A stretch of 35,248 nucleotides of DNA from Clostridia bacterium (GCA_017536685.1 JAFXGW010000040.1:1-35248), one strand, 5' to 3'. Shown: positions 18,789-26,307, numbered from the stretch's first letter. Numbers and translations: made by a program. Notes: generated by a model from the sequence alone, not told the origin.

Positions 18789-18815
18789 ACCCCAGGGCAT
18801 TTGCCCTGGGGTTTC
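18789..18815 (+). terminator. Terminator of glgP
   Basis: The 10-bp GC-rich stem ACCCCAGGGC/GCCCTGGGGT (18789-18798 with 18803-18812) is followed by TTT. Confidence 0.85.
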
Positions 18816-18822
18816 ATCTTTG

Positions 18823-18851
18823 TTTACAATTTACATAAAATGTGATATACT
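18823..18851 (+). promoter_or_regulatory. Promoter of the 18892/19328 pair
   Basis: TTTACA (18823-18828), a 17-base spacer and TATACT (18846-18851). The spacer contains TTTACATAAA and ends in TGTGA, as in the promoter at 29463. Confidence 0.65.
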
Positions 18852-18891
18852 ATTATAGAAAAAATTTTATAGAAAGGTTGGCATAATTTAC

Positions 18892-19326
18892 ATGAGAAAT
18901 TTCTACAATTTTATGCGGCACGTTCAGATAATTAACTGGAGGATTGTGGTCCATTCATTTAATGAACTGAGGTGTCTGATCAGAGGTGGAAGCCTCGAAC
19001 CGAGCTTTGACTCGGATGCCATTTCCGAATTTTTGGAAGAATTGGAAAGAGGTAACCTGAATTCTTTGCCAATGGATGCATACGAGTATCACTGCTGTGT
19101 TGAGTATCTTAAGAAAATCAGATACGAATTATGCAAAAATTGGAAAAACTTCGAAACAATTACATTGTTTTTCGGAGAAACCGATTACTTTGACCTATTA
19201 ATTGTACCATTGGAAGATTGCCTGAAAATGGTAGCCAGTGAAGTAGGATTCGAGCTGATTGGAGAGAGAGTAGAAGATGAAATGTACAAATATACCCTAA
19301 AAAGTATGTTTGCAGAAGGAAGGTAA
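18892..19326 (+). CDS. Hypothetical protein, foreign composition
   Basis: Unrecognised 144-residue acidic, mixed-fold protein without a signal peptide or membrane helix. It has several Cys and Trp residues but no metal motif that I can name. An AAAGG lies rather far (about 13 bases) before the ATG. The stop is one base before the start of the polynucleotide-kinase-like gene, so the two form a tight operon under the promoter at 18823 and may act together. An in-frame CGG occurs at 18916. GC content is intermediate between glgP and the host genes. Confidence 0.65.
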   Translation: MRNFYNFMRHVQIINWRIVVHSFNELRCLIRGGSLEPSFDSDAISEFLEELERGNLNSLPMDAYEYHCCVEYLKKIRYELCKNWKNFETITLFFGETDYFDLLIVPLEDCLKMVASEVGFELIGERVEDEMYKYTLKSMFAEGR

Positions 19327-19327
19327 T

Positions 19328-19900
19328 ATGGGAAAAGTATACAGAAATGAAACACACATTGTAATCCCACAGGACACACTTGTTTTAATATGTGGATCAC
19401 AGAACAGTGGTAAAACAACGTTTACAAAAAAGCATTTTGCCAATAAAAATGTTCTTGTTACAGATGACATTTTCGAAGAAGTTATAAAAACAGAAGCAAC
19501 AGCTTCTGACACTTTGGAGAGCTTGGCCTGTCGGACTACGGAGATTTTTGATGAGCGAATCCGAGAATTAGCTCCAAAAAATTCCATTACTGTTGTAGAT
19601 GCTGCACCATTCGAATTAAAAAATCGAATGGAAATGATTAAAGAGTTAAAAGGTTTGCATACCAATATTGTGCTTATTGTTCTGGATGTAAGATATCCGA
19701 CATTTAAATCTCGTCCCAAAAAGAAAGTGGACAAAAAGAAGAAAATGTATGGAATAACGCCAATATCGGATCAGGAGCTGCTGTATAACAGTTTAATCAT
19801 AGCAGAACAAATACGAAATGGAGAAATTGGCTACAAAGTGACAAAAGCTTATGCTCTTTGCGAGCTCGACATCGATAAGTGTCAAGTAACGTTTGAATAA
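19328..19900 (+). CDS. P-loop polynucleotide-kinase-like protein
   Basis: The frame opens at 19310; ATG 19328 follows GAAGGAAGG and gives 190 residues. Walker A GSQNSGKTT occurs at about residues 22-30, followed by the TDDIF strand and a DAAPF strand where PNK-like kinases have Walker B and lid elements; the order matches the AAA_33/polynucleotide-kinase group, which phosphorylates 5' ends of nucleic acids or small molecules. It lacks the phosphatase or ligase partner domains seen in RNA-repair enzymes. A Lys/Arg-rich patch (about 126-136) could bind nucleic acid. In-frame CGG at 19532. Its substrate is unknown. Confidence 0.6.
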   Translation: MGKVYRNETHIVIPQDTLVLICGSQNSGKTTFTKKHFANKNVLVTDDIFEEVIKTEATASDTLESLACRTTEIFDERIRELAPKNSITVVDAAPFELKNRMEMIKELKGLHTNIVLIVLDVRYPTFKSRPKKKVDKKKKMYGITPISDQELLYNSLIIAEQIRNGEIGYKVTKAYALCELDIDKCQVTFE

Positions 19901-19910
19901 CCACAAAATA

Positions 19911-19943
19911 AAAAGCGGAATCCAAGACTGGATTTCCGCTTTT
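19911..19943 (+). terminator. Terminator of the 18892-19900 operon
   Basis: Stem 19911-19924 with 19929-19943 (one bulge); the 3' arm ends in TTTT. Confidence 0.85.
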
Positions 19944-20051
19944 TCATATTATCTAATACTTAACAAATAACTTTGTGTTTTTTGTTTCTAATTATTATTT
20001 TTGTATGTATGAAAGAAAATGCAAATTATTATAAAAATAGAAAATTTTTCT

Positions 20052-20081
20052 TGACATATTTTAGAAAAACAACATATAATA
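20052..20081 (+). promoter_or_regulatory. Promoter of the trp leader
   Basis: A consensus TTGACA (20052-20057) and TATAAT (20076-20081) are 18 bases apart, about 24 bases before the leader-peptide start. Confidence 0.8.
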
Positions 20082-20104
20082 TTACTATAGCAAAGGAGAT
20101 AGCC

Positions 20105-20188
20105 ATGTTTAATTTTAAAAATGTTAAATTAAATAACTGGTGGCAAGTATGGGGAAAAGATTACTCATACAGTCTTGTGATGCTATAA
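20105..20188 (+). CDS. trpL: Tryptophan leader peptide
   Basis: A 27-residue peptide with a good AAGGAG. It has three Trp codons clustered as WWQVW (residues 12-16), the hallmark of ribosome-mediated trp attenuation: stalling at Trp codons when charged tRNA-Trp is scarce selects the antiterminator. The downstream RNA contains the matching alternative stems described at 20144-20269. Confidence 0.85.
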   Translation: MFNFKNVKLNNWWQVWGKDYSYSLVML

Positions 20189-20269
20189 AATATAAAAGTT
20201 AAAATTTATATTATTAGTTTTGTTTTAAAGGCGCATGTATGAGTAATTAAGCTCGTATGTGCGCTTTTT
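20144..20269 (+). promoter_or_regulatory. trp attenuator (pause, antiterminator and terminator stems)
   Basis: Four segments are visible. CAAGTATG (20144-20151) can pair with CATAC...CTTG (about 20166-20176) as the pause hairpin. ATTACTCATAC (20160-20170) is perfectly complementary over 11 bases to 20237-20247, the antiterminator. GCGCATGTATGAG (20231-20243) pairs with 20252-20264, with three G-U pairs, before TTTTT, the terminator. Antiterminator and terminator are mutually exclusive. Arrangement as in the enterobacterial trp operon. Confidence 0.85.
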
Positions 20270-20348
20270 GTTGTATCTAAAAATAAAGATAATGAAATAA
20301 AAAAAGCTAGTAATAATTAATCTATTGAAAATAAAGGAGGTGGCTTGT

Positions 20349-20492
20349 ATGGAATCCGAATGGGACTGGCAAAAAAGTGCCAGAAAGATATTTAAAGAAA
20401 AAACAAAATTAAAGAAAGAAGGAAAAAATTATGGAATATGGAAAATTTGGAGGGCAATATGTGCCACAAAACTTAAAAGAAAGATTAGATGA
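20349..20492 (+). CDS. Small Trp-containing ORF overlapping the trpB start
   Basis: ATG 20349 has a strong GGAGG eight bases upstream. The 47-residue basic product starts [15 protein letters not shown] and contains four Trp. It runs 62 bases into trpB in another frame, so ribosomes translating it pass over the trpB start. It may be a second tryptophan-sensing leader that controls trpB translation, or a chance frame behind a trpB translational enhancer. Confidence 0.45.
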   Translation: MESEWDWQKSARKIFKEKTKLKKEGKNYGIWKIWRAICATKLKRKIR

Positions 20493-21583
20493 AATTGAAA
20501 GAGAATTTGAAAAATTAAGAAATGATGAAGAGTTTAAAAGTGAATATTTATATTATTTAAAACAATTTGTTGGAAGACCAACGCCCTTATATTATGCAGA
20601 AAACTTGAGTAAATTTGCAGGCGGAGCAAAAATATTCTTAAAAAGAGAAGATTTAAATCATACAGGAGCCCATAAAATAAATAATGCAATAGGACAAACT
20701 TTGCTTGCTAAAAGAATGGGAAAGACACATATAATTGCTGAAACAGGAGCAGGACAACATGGAGTAGCAACTGCAACAGTATGTAGTTTGTTTGGAATTA
20801 AATGCACAATTTTTATGGGAAAAGAAGATATTAAAAGACAAAGAGTAAATGTTGAAAAAATGAAACTTCTAGGAGCTAAAATTCAAGAAGTTACAAGAGG
20901 AGAAGGAACTTTAAAAGAAGCAGTTGATGAAGCTTTTGATTATCTAGTAGAAAATGATGAAGTGTTTTACTTAATAGGCTCTGCAGTACGGACCCGCTCC
21001 GTATCCTAAGATGGTAAGAGAATTTCAAAAAATTATTGGAGAAGAAGCTAAATGCCAAATTTTAGAAATGGAAAACAAACTTCCAAGAGCAATAGTAGCT
21101 TGTGTTGGTGGTGGAAGTAATAGTATAGGATTATTTGCAGATTTTGTAAAAGAACAAGAAGTGCAAATTTTTGGAGTAGAAGGTGCAGGAAAAGGAATTG
21201 AGACCGGAAAGCATGCTGCAGCAATGCAAAATAATACTATAGGGATTATGCATGGGATGAAAACTTTTATTATGCAAGACAAAGATGGAAAGGTAAAAGA
21301 CGCATATTCAATTTCAGCAGGACTTGATTATCCTGGTATAGGACCAGAACATGCTTTTTTAGGAAGTACAGGAAGAGTTAAATATGACAGTGTAACAGAT
21401 AATGAAGCAATAGAAGCATTTAAAATTCTAACAAGATTAGAAGGAATAATTCCAGCATTAGAAAGCAGTCATGCAATAGCTTATGGAATAAAAATTGCCA
21501 AAAATTATAAAAAAGAAGATTCAATAATTGTTAATTTATCTGGAAGAGGAGATAAGGATATTGAAACAATATTAAATTTGTAA
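20431..21583 (+). CDS. trpB: Tryptophan synthase beta chain, split by a +1 shift at CGG-A
   Basis: TrpB condenses indole and serine to tryptophan with PLP. Two open frames (20431-21009 and 21011-21583) form one 383-residue enzyme if C20989 is skipped. Lys82 (HTGAHK), Glu104 (ETGAGQHG) and the phosphate-binding CVGGGSNS are all present. Zero frame reads GTA CGG ACC and stops at TAA 21007; the shifted frame gives [12 protein letters not shown], matching the conserved family block GPHPYP (here Ala for His) with no residue lost or gained. ATG 21011 lacks a ribosome binding site. No trpA or other trp gene is present, yet the unit carries a full trp attenuator, suggesting an indole- or serine-using orphan. 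Pseudogene or frameshift-decoded gene; the intact remainder favours the latter. Confidence 0.85.
20987..21003 (+). other. +1 frameshift site GTA-C-GGA inside a small hairpin
   Basis: The in-frame CGG at 20989-20991 is followed by A. TACGGA (20987-20992) and TCCGTA (20998-21003) are perfect inverted repeats around CCCGC, a GC-rich patch unlike the rest of trpB. The shift yields glycine at the conserved position. Confidence 0.65.
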
Positions 21584-21732
21584 TAAACAAATTTAAAGAA
21601 AAAATTTAAAAATCACTAGTAATTTTGTAAAAAATATGTTATTATCATTAAGTGTTCACGAGAAAATAAAATTTTCAAAACGAACAAAACTAAAGAAAAT
21701 AAGCTATTTAGATATTATTTAGGAGGTCTAGT

Positions 21733-21849
21733 ATGTCGATAGATAATAATTTAATTTATCTATTAATTAAGAAGAAAAAAGGTCCTAATAAAATACTATC
21801 TAAAATAGTATCAAAAAAAGAATATGGAAGCAGTGTAAGTGCAAGTTAA
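21733..21849 (+). CDS. Small cationic peptide, 38 residues
   Basis: ATG 21733 has GGAGG seven bases upstream and a proper terminator follows, so this is probably expressed. The product has a hydrophobic start (NNLIYLLI), a KKKKGP basic stretch and a Ser-rich end. No family is recognised. It could be a secreted or membrane-active peptide, a regulatory leader or a toxin. It lies alone between trpB and the GC-richer CofE-like gene and has host-type AT-rich codons. Confidence 0.5.
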   Translation: MSIDNNLIYLLIKKKKGPNKILSKIVSKKEYGSSVSAS

Positions 21850-21853
21850 AGTA

Positions 21854-21884
21854 GAGGGAAGATTATATAAATCTTCTCTTTTTT
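21854..21884 (+). terminator. Terminator of the 38-residue peptide gene
   Basis: An 11-bp stem (21854-21864 with 21870-21880) is followed by a run of T. Confidence 0.75.
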
Positions 21885-22021
21885 GTTGGTCTAAATAATA
21901 CATAAATTGATGAATTGAAACAAAACTTTGATTATGATTTATGTTAGATGAAAACGGCTATGTAAGCATAAAATAAAGTGGCTGAAATATTGAGAAATCC
22001 TAGCTTTGTTTACAATAACAG

Positions 22022-22050
22022 TTGACAATAATACATGACCGTGATAAAAT
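22022..22050 (+). promoter_or_regulatory. Promoter of the CofE-like gene
   Basis: Consensus TTGACA (22022-22027), a 17-base spacer ending in GTGA, and TAAAAT (22045-22050). Confidence 0.65.
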
Positions 22051-22113
22051 TCGCTTGCAGCAAAAGCTGTAGAATCCATACAATATAATTATATGTTAGG
22101 AGGTAATTGTGCA

Positions 22114-23289
22114 ATGAATCAAGTAAGACCTGGAGTGATTTCGCGAGGAATCAAAACTCCAATCATCATGCCGGGTGACGACGTTGTCAAAATTGTTGTC
22201 GATTCGGTGATTGCAGCAGTAGGAGTTGAAGGTGTCCAAAACAAGGATGCAATCGGCACTACTGAAGCAGTTGTGGCAATCGGCCAAAACAACATCGTTA
22301 CTCAGAAAGAGGTTGTAGCAGACCTGAGTGCGAAGTTTGCAGGAGCAAAGGAAATTGCTATTGTCGACCCTATTCAGAGTCGTAACAGATTTATGGCGAT
22401 TCTGAAAGCGGTGGCAGCAGTGCCGGAATTTGAGACCATTTATGTGATCATGACCTATCCGACCGATGAGGTTGGCAATCGTCTGGTTTCTGAAGAAACC
22501 ATGATGGAAAGCGGAGTTAATCCGTATCGCGATGTACTTTCTCAAGAAGAATTCTATGCACGCCTTGGTAAACCTTGCCATCCTTTCACAGGAAAGGACT
22601 ACATGGAGATGTACAAGGAAATCTGCGGCGAAAAGGGCAAGATTGTCATGTGCAATGATTTTGCTCAGATTCCTGCAATCTGCAGTGACATTCTTGTGTG
22701 TAGCATTCACAGAAGAGAGATGACCAAGCGCATTCTTCAGAAGAATGGAGCCAGCAGAGTACTGGATCTTTCTGAAATTATGAATGAATCTGTAAACGGC
22801 AGCGGTTACAATTCTGAATTCGGTCTGTATGGCAGCAATCTTCAGGACAATGATGACCTTAAGTTGATGCCGAGAGACTGCGACAGATTTGTTAAGGCAG
22901 TGCAGGCTGAAATGTATGCAAGAACTGGCAAGATGGTTGAAGCATATGTGTTCGGCGATGGTGCTTTCAAAGATCCCGTTGGCGGTATTTGGGAGTTGGC
23001 AGATCCTACTACTACCCCTGGATTTACAGAGGGGCTTAAAGGAACTCCTGAAGAGGTTAAGCTGAAGTTTATTGCCAGCCAGCATCAAGACAAGAGCAAA
23101 GAAGAAATCGAGAAAATCGTTGCAGATGAGAAGGCTGCAAGAAAGGCTGCTAAGAATATCACTGAAGCCGCTTCTTTGGGAACTACCCCGAGAAGAATTA
23201 CTGATTTGATTGCTTCTCTGTCTGATCTTACTACTGGCAGTGGTGATCGCCAGACACCTGTTGTGCTGGTACAAAATTACCTGGACTAA
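22114..23289 (+). CDS. F420-0:gamma-glutamyl ligase (CofE)-like protein
   Basis: A 391-residue protein from ATG 22114 (AGGAGG ten bases before). The N-terminal block GIKTPIIMPGDDVVKIVVDS and the following TEAVVA strand fit the CofE fold (PF01996), which adds glutamate to coenzyme F420-0. The conserved SRNRF, GDGAFKDPVGGIWELADP and GTTPRRITDLIASLSDL match, from memory, a distinct long family of Bacillota annotated as CofE-like. No F420 genes are visible and most Bacillota lack F420, so the true reaction is probably another amide ligation. Composition is foreign: GC-rich third positions, own promoter and terminator. No in-frame CGG was seen. Confidence 0.75.
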   Translation: MNQVRPGVISRGIKTPIIMPGDDVVKIVVDSVIAAVGVEGVQNKDAIGTTEAVVAIGQNNIVTQKEVVADLSAKFAGAKEIAIVDPIQSRNRFMAILKAVAAVPEFETIYVIMTYPTDEVGNRLVSEETMMESGVNPYRDVLSQEEFYARLGKPCHPFTGKDYMEMYKEICGEKGKIVMCNDFAQIPAICSDILVCSIHRREMTKRILQKNGASRVLDLSEIMNESVNGSGYNSEFGLYGSNLQDNDDLKLMPRDCDRFVKAVQAEMYARTGKMVEAYVFGDGAFKDPVGGIWELADPTTTPGFTEGLKGTPEEVKLKFIASQHQDKSKEEIEKIVADEKAARKAAKNITEAASLGTTPRRITDLIASLSDLTTGSGDRQTPVVLVQNYLD

Positions 23290-23320
23290 GAAAATCTTAA
23301 GAATTAGAATTTCTGGATGG

Positions 23321-23352
23321 AGGGGTATGCTTTCTGGCATACTCCTTCGTTT
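23321..23352 (+). terminator. Terminator of the CofE-like gene
   Basis: AGGGGTATGC (23321-23330) pairs with 23337-23346 (one G-U), followed by a run of T. Confidence 0.75.
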
Positions 23353-23381
23353 TTTATTTAATAGGAAAGTTATCCTTTCCC

Positions 23382-23508
23382 ATTAAATAAAATGCTTCAC
23401 ATGACTGTTGCATATAAACTTTATTACATAAAATTTGATACACGAACAAAGATAGGGCAAATAAGTTTTTTTGAAAAATAAATAATTTAAAATTTGTCCA
23501 TTTTGTTC
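23382..23508 (+). repeat. 127-bp structured direct repeat, copy 2
   Basis: Same length and orientation as 16010-16136. Arms 23444-23462 and 23492-23508 form the same bulged stem; one G-C pair of copy 1 is T-A here, a compensatory change that argues for selection on structure. It follows the CofE-like gene terminator. The rest of 23290-23638 holds no gene. Confidence 0.8.
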
Positions 23509-23638
23509 GAAAGTAAAAATGTGTAATTAAAAAATATTAAAAAAATTTATTTAAAAACAAAAATAAATATTGAATAAATTTTTTATTATTGATATGATAT
23601 TAAAAATGGAATTATTTTACAAAGGATTGGAGGAAAAT

Positions 23639-24154
23639 ATGAAAAAGCCAAAAGAGCCAAAAGAACCTAAAGTAAGAAAGGATTTAACAGCAAAAGGATT
23701 TATGAATATTGTTTATGATAACTTTATAGTAAATACAATATTCTTTGGATTCTTACTAGGAATTTTACAAGTAGTAGCAAGTGAATATCTAAATGGAATT
23801 GTATTAGGCATAGCTACATTAGTAATAATATATTTTACAATTACTAAAATATTTGTAGATGCTGTAAGAGAAACTTTCTATGAAGGAAGAATTTTAAAAA
23901 ATGAAATTAACAAAGTAGTTCATAGCTTTACAAAAATTTTTGCTACATTAACTGTTATAACAATTGCTTGGAATATATATAATTTTGTTGCAGGGTATAA
24001 CCAAGCAGTATTAGCAAATATTAAAAATTTATACATAATAACTCTTTTAATTGGAATTGTTTTTACAATTTTAACTTATACTGTAATAATGTTTGCTTGT
24101 AGAAAAAAATTCTTTGAACAATGTAAAAATCCTGAAAATGTAGTTGAAGGATAA
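23639..24154 (+). CDS. Hypothetical four-helix membrane protein
   Basis: A 171-residue protein from ATG 23639, chosen because GGAGG is seven bases upstream (the frame opens at 23570). A basic proline-rich start (KKPKEPKEPK) is followed by four hydrophobic segments (about residues 28-48, 53-75, 100-120, 133-155) and a short polar end. Family unknown. Single gene with a bidirectional terminator; host-type codons. Confidence 0.65.
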   Translation: MKKPKEPKEPKVRKDLTAKGFMNIVYDNFIVNTIFFGFLLGILQVVASEYLNGIVLGIATLVIIYFTITKIFVDAVRETFYEGRILKNEINKVVHSFTKIFATLTVITIAWNIYNFVAGYNQAVLANIKNLYIITLLIGIVFTILTYTVIMFACRKKFFEQCKNPENVVEG

Positions 24155-24158
24155 AAAT

Positions 24159-24197
24159 AAAATCGTCGGTGAAAGTTCATTTCATACCGACGATTTT
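24159..24197. terminator. Bidirectional terminator
   Basis: AAAATCGTCGGT (24159-24170) pairs with 24186-24197, with an inner TGAAA/TTTCA pair, between two convergent genes. Confidence 0.8.
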
Positions 24198-24212
24198 TGC
24201 TTATTATTAAAG

Positions 24213-24794
24213 TTAAACAGATGGTTCTTTTGGAAATGCAAAACGAATTTCACTATCATATAGTTGAAGTTTGTATAAACGTTCGGTTCTTTTGGCTGCA
24301 TTGTTTAGCATTAAAGATTCGAACATTTCCCAAAGAGCAACCCATCCTGCGATAGAGAAAAATTCTACAACGAATTGAGTTACTTTATTATGAAGTGCAA
24401 AAGATAATAACATAAACATCATTCCCATAAAAAATAAAGAAATACATTTTCTATTTGCAACATGGATATCGTAATCTCTATCGTCAATTTCCATTCCGTA
24501 ATTGTTTTTAATTACTTTTTTTATTCTTAATTGTTGTTCTTCAGAAATCTCTGGACAATAAATCTCTAAAACAATTGGATATTTTAAAGGAATTATGTAT
24601 GCGATTTCTTCTATGTAATTACAAACTTCATCAGATAAAGCTAATTTTTTGTGATCATGTTTCATATAAAGTTCATTTATGTTGTTTAAATGAATTGGAA
24701 TTATCGCTTTTCCATCTTTAATATAGTGTTTTTCGATGTAATCTGCTTCTCTAAATTTTATTTTATGGTTTTTAAACCTAAATTTTAATTTCAT
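24213..24794 (-). CDS. Hypothetical protein with two C-terminal membrane helices
   Basis: Unrecognised 193-residue protein. Residues 1-115 form a soluble mixed alpha/beta domain with an acidic RDYDIHVANR end; residues about 118-155 contain two hydrophobic segments; the last 35 residues are polar (RTERLYKLQLYDSEIRFAF). A GAGG-type ribosome binding site precedes the start. It is convergent with the four-helix protein and divergent from the HNH gene. Confidence 0.65.
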   Translation of the reverse strand: MKLKFRFKNHKIKFREADYIEKHYIKDGKAIIPIHLNNINELYMKHDHKKLALSDEVCNYIEEIAYIIPLKYPIVLEIYCPEISEEQQLRIKKVIKNNYGMEIDDRDYDIHVANRKCISLFFMGMMFMLLSFALHNKVTQFVVEFFSIAGWVALWEMFESLMLNNAAKRTERLYKLQLYDSEIRFAFPKEPSV

Positions 24795-24946
24795 AAGTTC
24801 CTCCTATGTGAAATACATAAATAATTATAACAAGAAAATATTTTTGTGTCAAAAAAAATTGATTTTTGTTTTTGAACTTGATGATGAAATAAAAAAATAA
24901 TAAAATATTTATATAAATATCCTGAAAAATATAGGAGAAAACAGAA

Positions 24947-25567
24947 ATGGATATAGAAAATTTAAGTAGAGATGAGCTTATTGAAGAAATTACAAAGTTA
25001 AAAGAAGAAAACTTAAAATTAAGAATGAAAAAATCTAATAAAAAACGAAATAGAATAAAAACCACAAAAAAGCAAATTGTTGACTATTGGGAAACTAGAG
25101 TTGATGAATGCGAGCTAAGTATAGATTGGGCCGAGGCGGAAGAAAGATGTTGGAGATGCGGATATGAAAAAAGACTACAAAGATGTCATATAATACCAGA
25201 CTGCCTTGGTGGTGAAGACAAGCCTTCTAATTTAGTTTTACTTTGTGAAAGATGTCATATAGATGCTCCCAATGTGGAAAGTGAAACTTTTATGTGGGAT
25301 TGGATAAAAGCTAATAAAACAACTTTTTATGATACATTTTTTGAAACCAAAGCCTTACAAGAATATGAGTTTATTTATGGAAAGAAATACATTGATGAAC
25401 TAAAAGAAAGAGATATCTTAAGTCCAGAAAGAATTAAGGAATTTATGGAATTACCAGTAGGAGAAAGTTGCAATCATTTTGCACATCCATGGAAAAATGA
25501 TTCTACAATGGCTGGAATTTTTAGAATGAAACTAGAGGCGTATGATAAAATTTATGGGAAAAAATGA
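24947..25567 (+). CDS. HNH-type nuclease with N-terminal coiled coil
   Basis: A 206-residue protein. The first 35 residues form a charged helix, probably a coiled coil. The centre carries a zinc-stabilised HNH motif: CWRCG at about 67-71, RCHIIPDCLGG at about 80-90 with the catalytic His, the Asn of PSNLVLL, and CERCH near 100. HNH enzymes cut DNA in restriction, homing and phage systems. AT-rich host codons; GGAG before the ATG. No methylase partner is adjacent. It opens a run of defence-like genes. Confidence 0.8.
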   Translation: MDIENLSRDELIEEITKLKEENLKLRMKKSNKKRNRIKTTKKQIVDYWETRVDECELSIDWAEAEERCWRCGYEKRLQRCHIIPDCLGGEDKPSNLVLLCERCHIDAPNVESETFMWDWIKANKTTFYDTFFETKALQEYEFIYGKKYIDELKERDILSPERIKEFMELPVGESCNHFAHPWKNDSTMAGIFRMKLEAYDKIYGKK

Positions 25568-25570
25568 AAA

Positions 25571-25594
25571 CAGCGCCACGAATGGGTGGCGCTG
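25571..25594 (-). terminator. Terminator of the RyR-domain gene
   Basis: CAGCGCCAC (25571-25579) pairs with 25586-25594; on the minus strand it is followed by TTTT and T-rich sequence. Its GC-rich stem matches the style of the minus-strand gene at 25637. Confidence 0.8.
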
Positions 25595-25636
25595 AATTTT
25601 ACAGATTAGCTAATGGAACTTTTCTGTATGCCTATC

Positions 25637-26248
25637 TTAGGCGGGGCAAGCTGCAGTTTCGAGCTGGAAGTTGGCGAGACTCTGAATAACGGGGAACACG
25701 TCGTTGTCGGTGATCATCTTGATGATAATCTGACGGGCGGTGTCCACATCGTATGCGATGTCTGCCTGCAGCTCAGGGGTGGTAGCCAGAACCTCGAAAG
25801 GTACAAGGTCACGGTGGATCTTGTTGGCTTTATCGGTCACAGGACCCCATTTCCAACCTGCAAGAATCTTCTCGCGGGACCACTCATCGTGGATCTGCTT
25901 CGCCAGAGGATACAGGATCATCTGGGTAAAGTTCACGAAGGAGCAGCCCTTGTCACGAAGAATACGGATAACAGCCACGGCGTTTGCAATGTTGCTCTGC
26001 TTGGTAGCGTCGTCCAGTTCGTCGTAAGGAACGAGCAGGGGATTGGTGAGCGGGCCCTTTTCAGGGTCGTCGTTGGTCACAGGACCGTAGGTGTAGCCCT
26101 TGGCAATTTTGCCGGCCATCCAGCCTTCATGGCTTGCACGAGCTTGCTGCTCTGCGATGATCATGAGGCTAGGCTCGAGCTCGACTGCTAGCGGCTTCCG
26201 AACCACCTTTTCTGCGTATGTGGATGCGGTTTTTTCGTTGAATAACAT
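25637..26248 (-). CDS. Tandem RyR-domain protein
   Basis: A 203-residue protein made mainly of two RyR (ryanodine-receptor repeat) domains. Repeat 1 (about 33-95) has HEGWMAGKIAKGYTYGPV followed by LLVPYDEL; repeat 2 (about 113-178) has IHDEWSREKILAGWKWGPV followed by DLVPFEVL. The H-x2-W, GW/YGP and LVPY pattern is diagnostic. In eukaryotes RyR domains sit in calcium channels; in prokaryotes they have been proposed as ligand- or nucleotide-sensing parts of conflict systems. No effector is fused. Composition is strongly GC-rich, with CGG at 26198, so transferred. Promoter and terminator are its own. It is divergent from a Nudix-led operon. Confidence 0.85.
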   Translation of the reverse strand: MLFNEKTASTYAEKVVRKPLAVELEPSLMIIAEQQARASHEGWMAGKIAKGYTYGPVTNDDPEKGPLTNPLLVPYDELDDATKQSNIANAVAVIRILRDKGCSFVNFTQMILYPLAKQIHDEWSREKILAGWKWGPVTDKANKIHRDLVPFEVLATTPELQADIAYDVDTARQIIIKMITDNDVFPVIQSLANFQLETAACPA

Positions 26249-26307
26249 AATGTTACCTCCTGGCCTTTTTAAGGCAAATGTATTATTAATCTTGCGATTA
26301 TGATACT

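Noticed and set aside
16010..23508. The two direct repeats as ends of an insertion sequence or composite transposon
   Set aside because: No transposase, no terminal inverted repeats and no target duplication were seen; the repeats are non-coding and structured.
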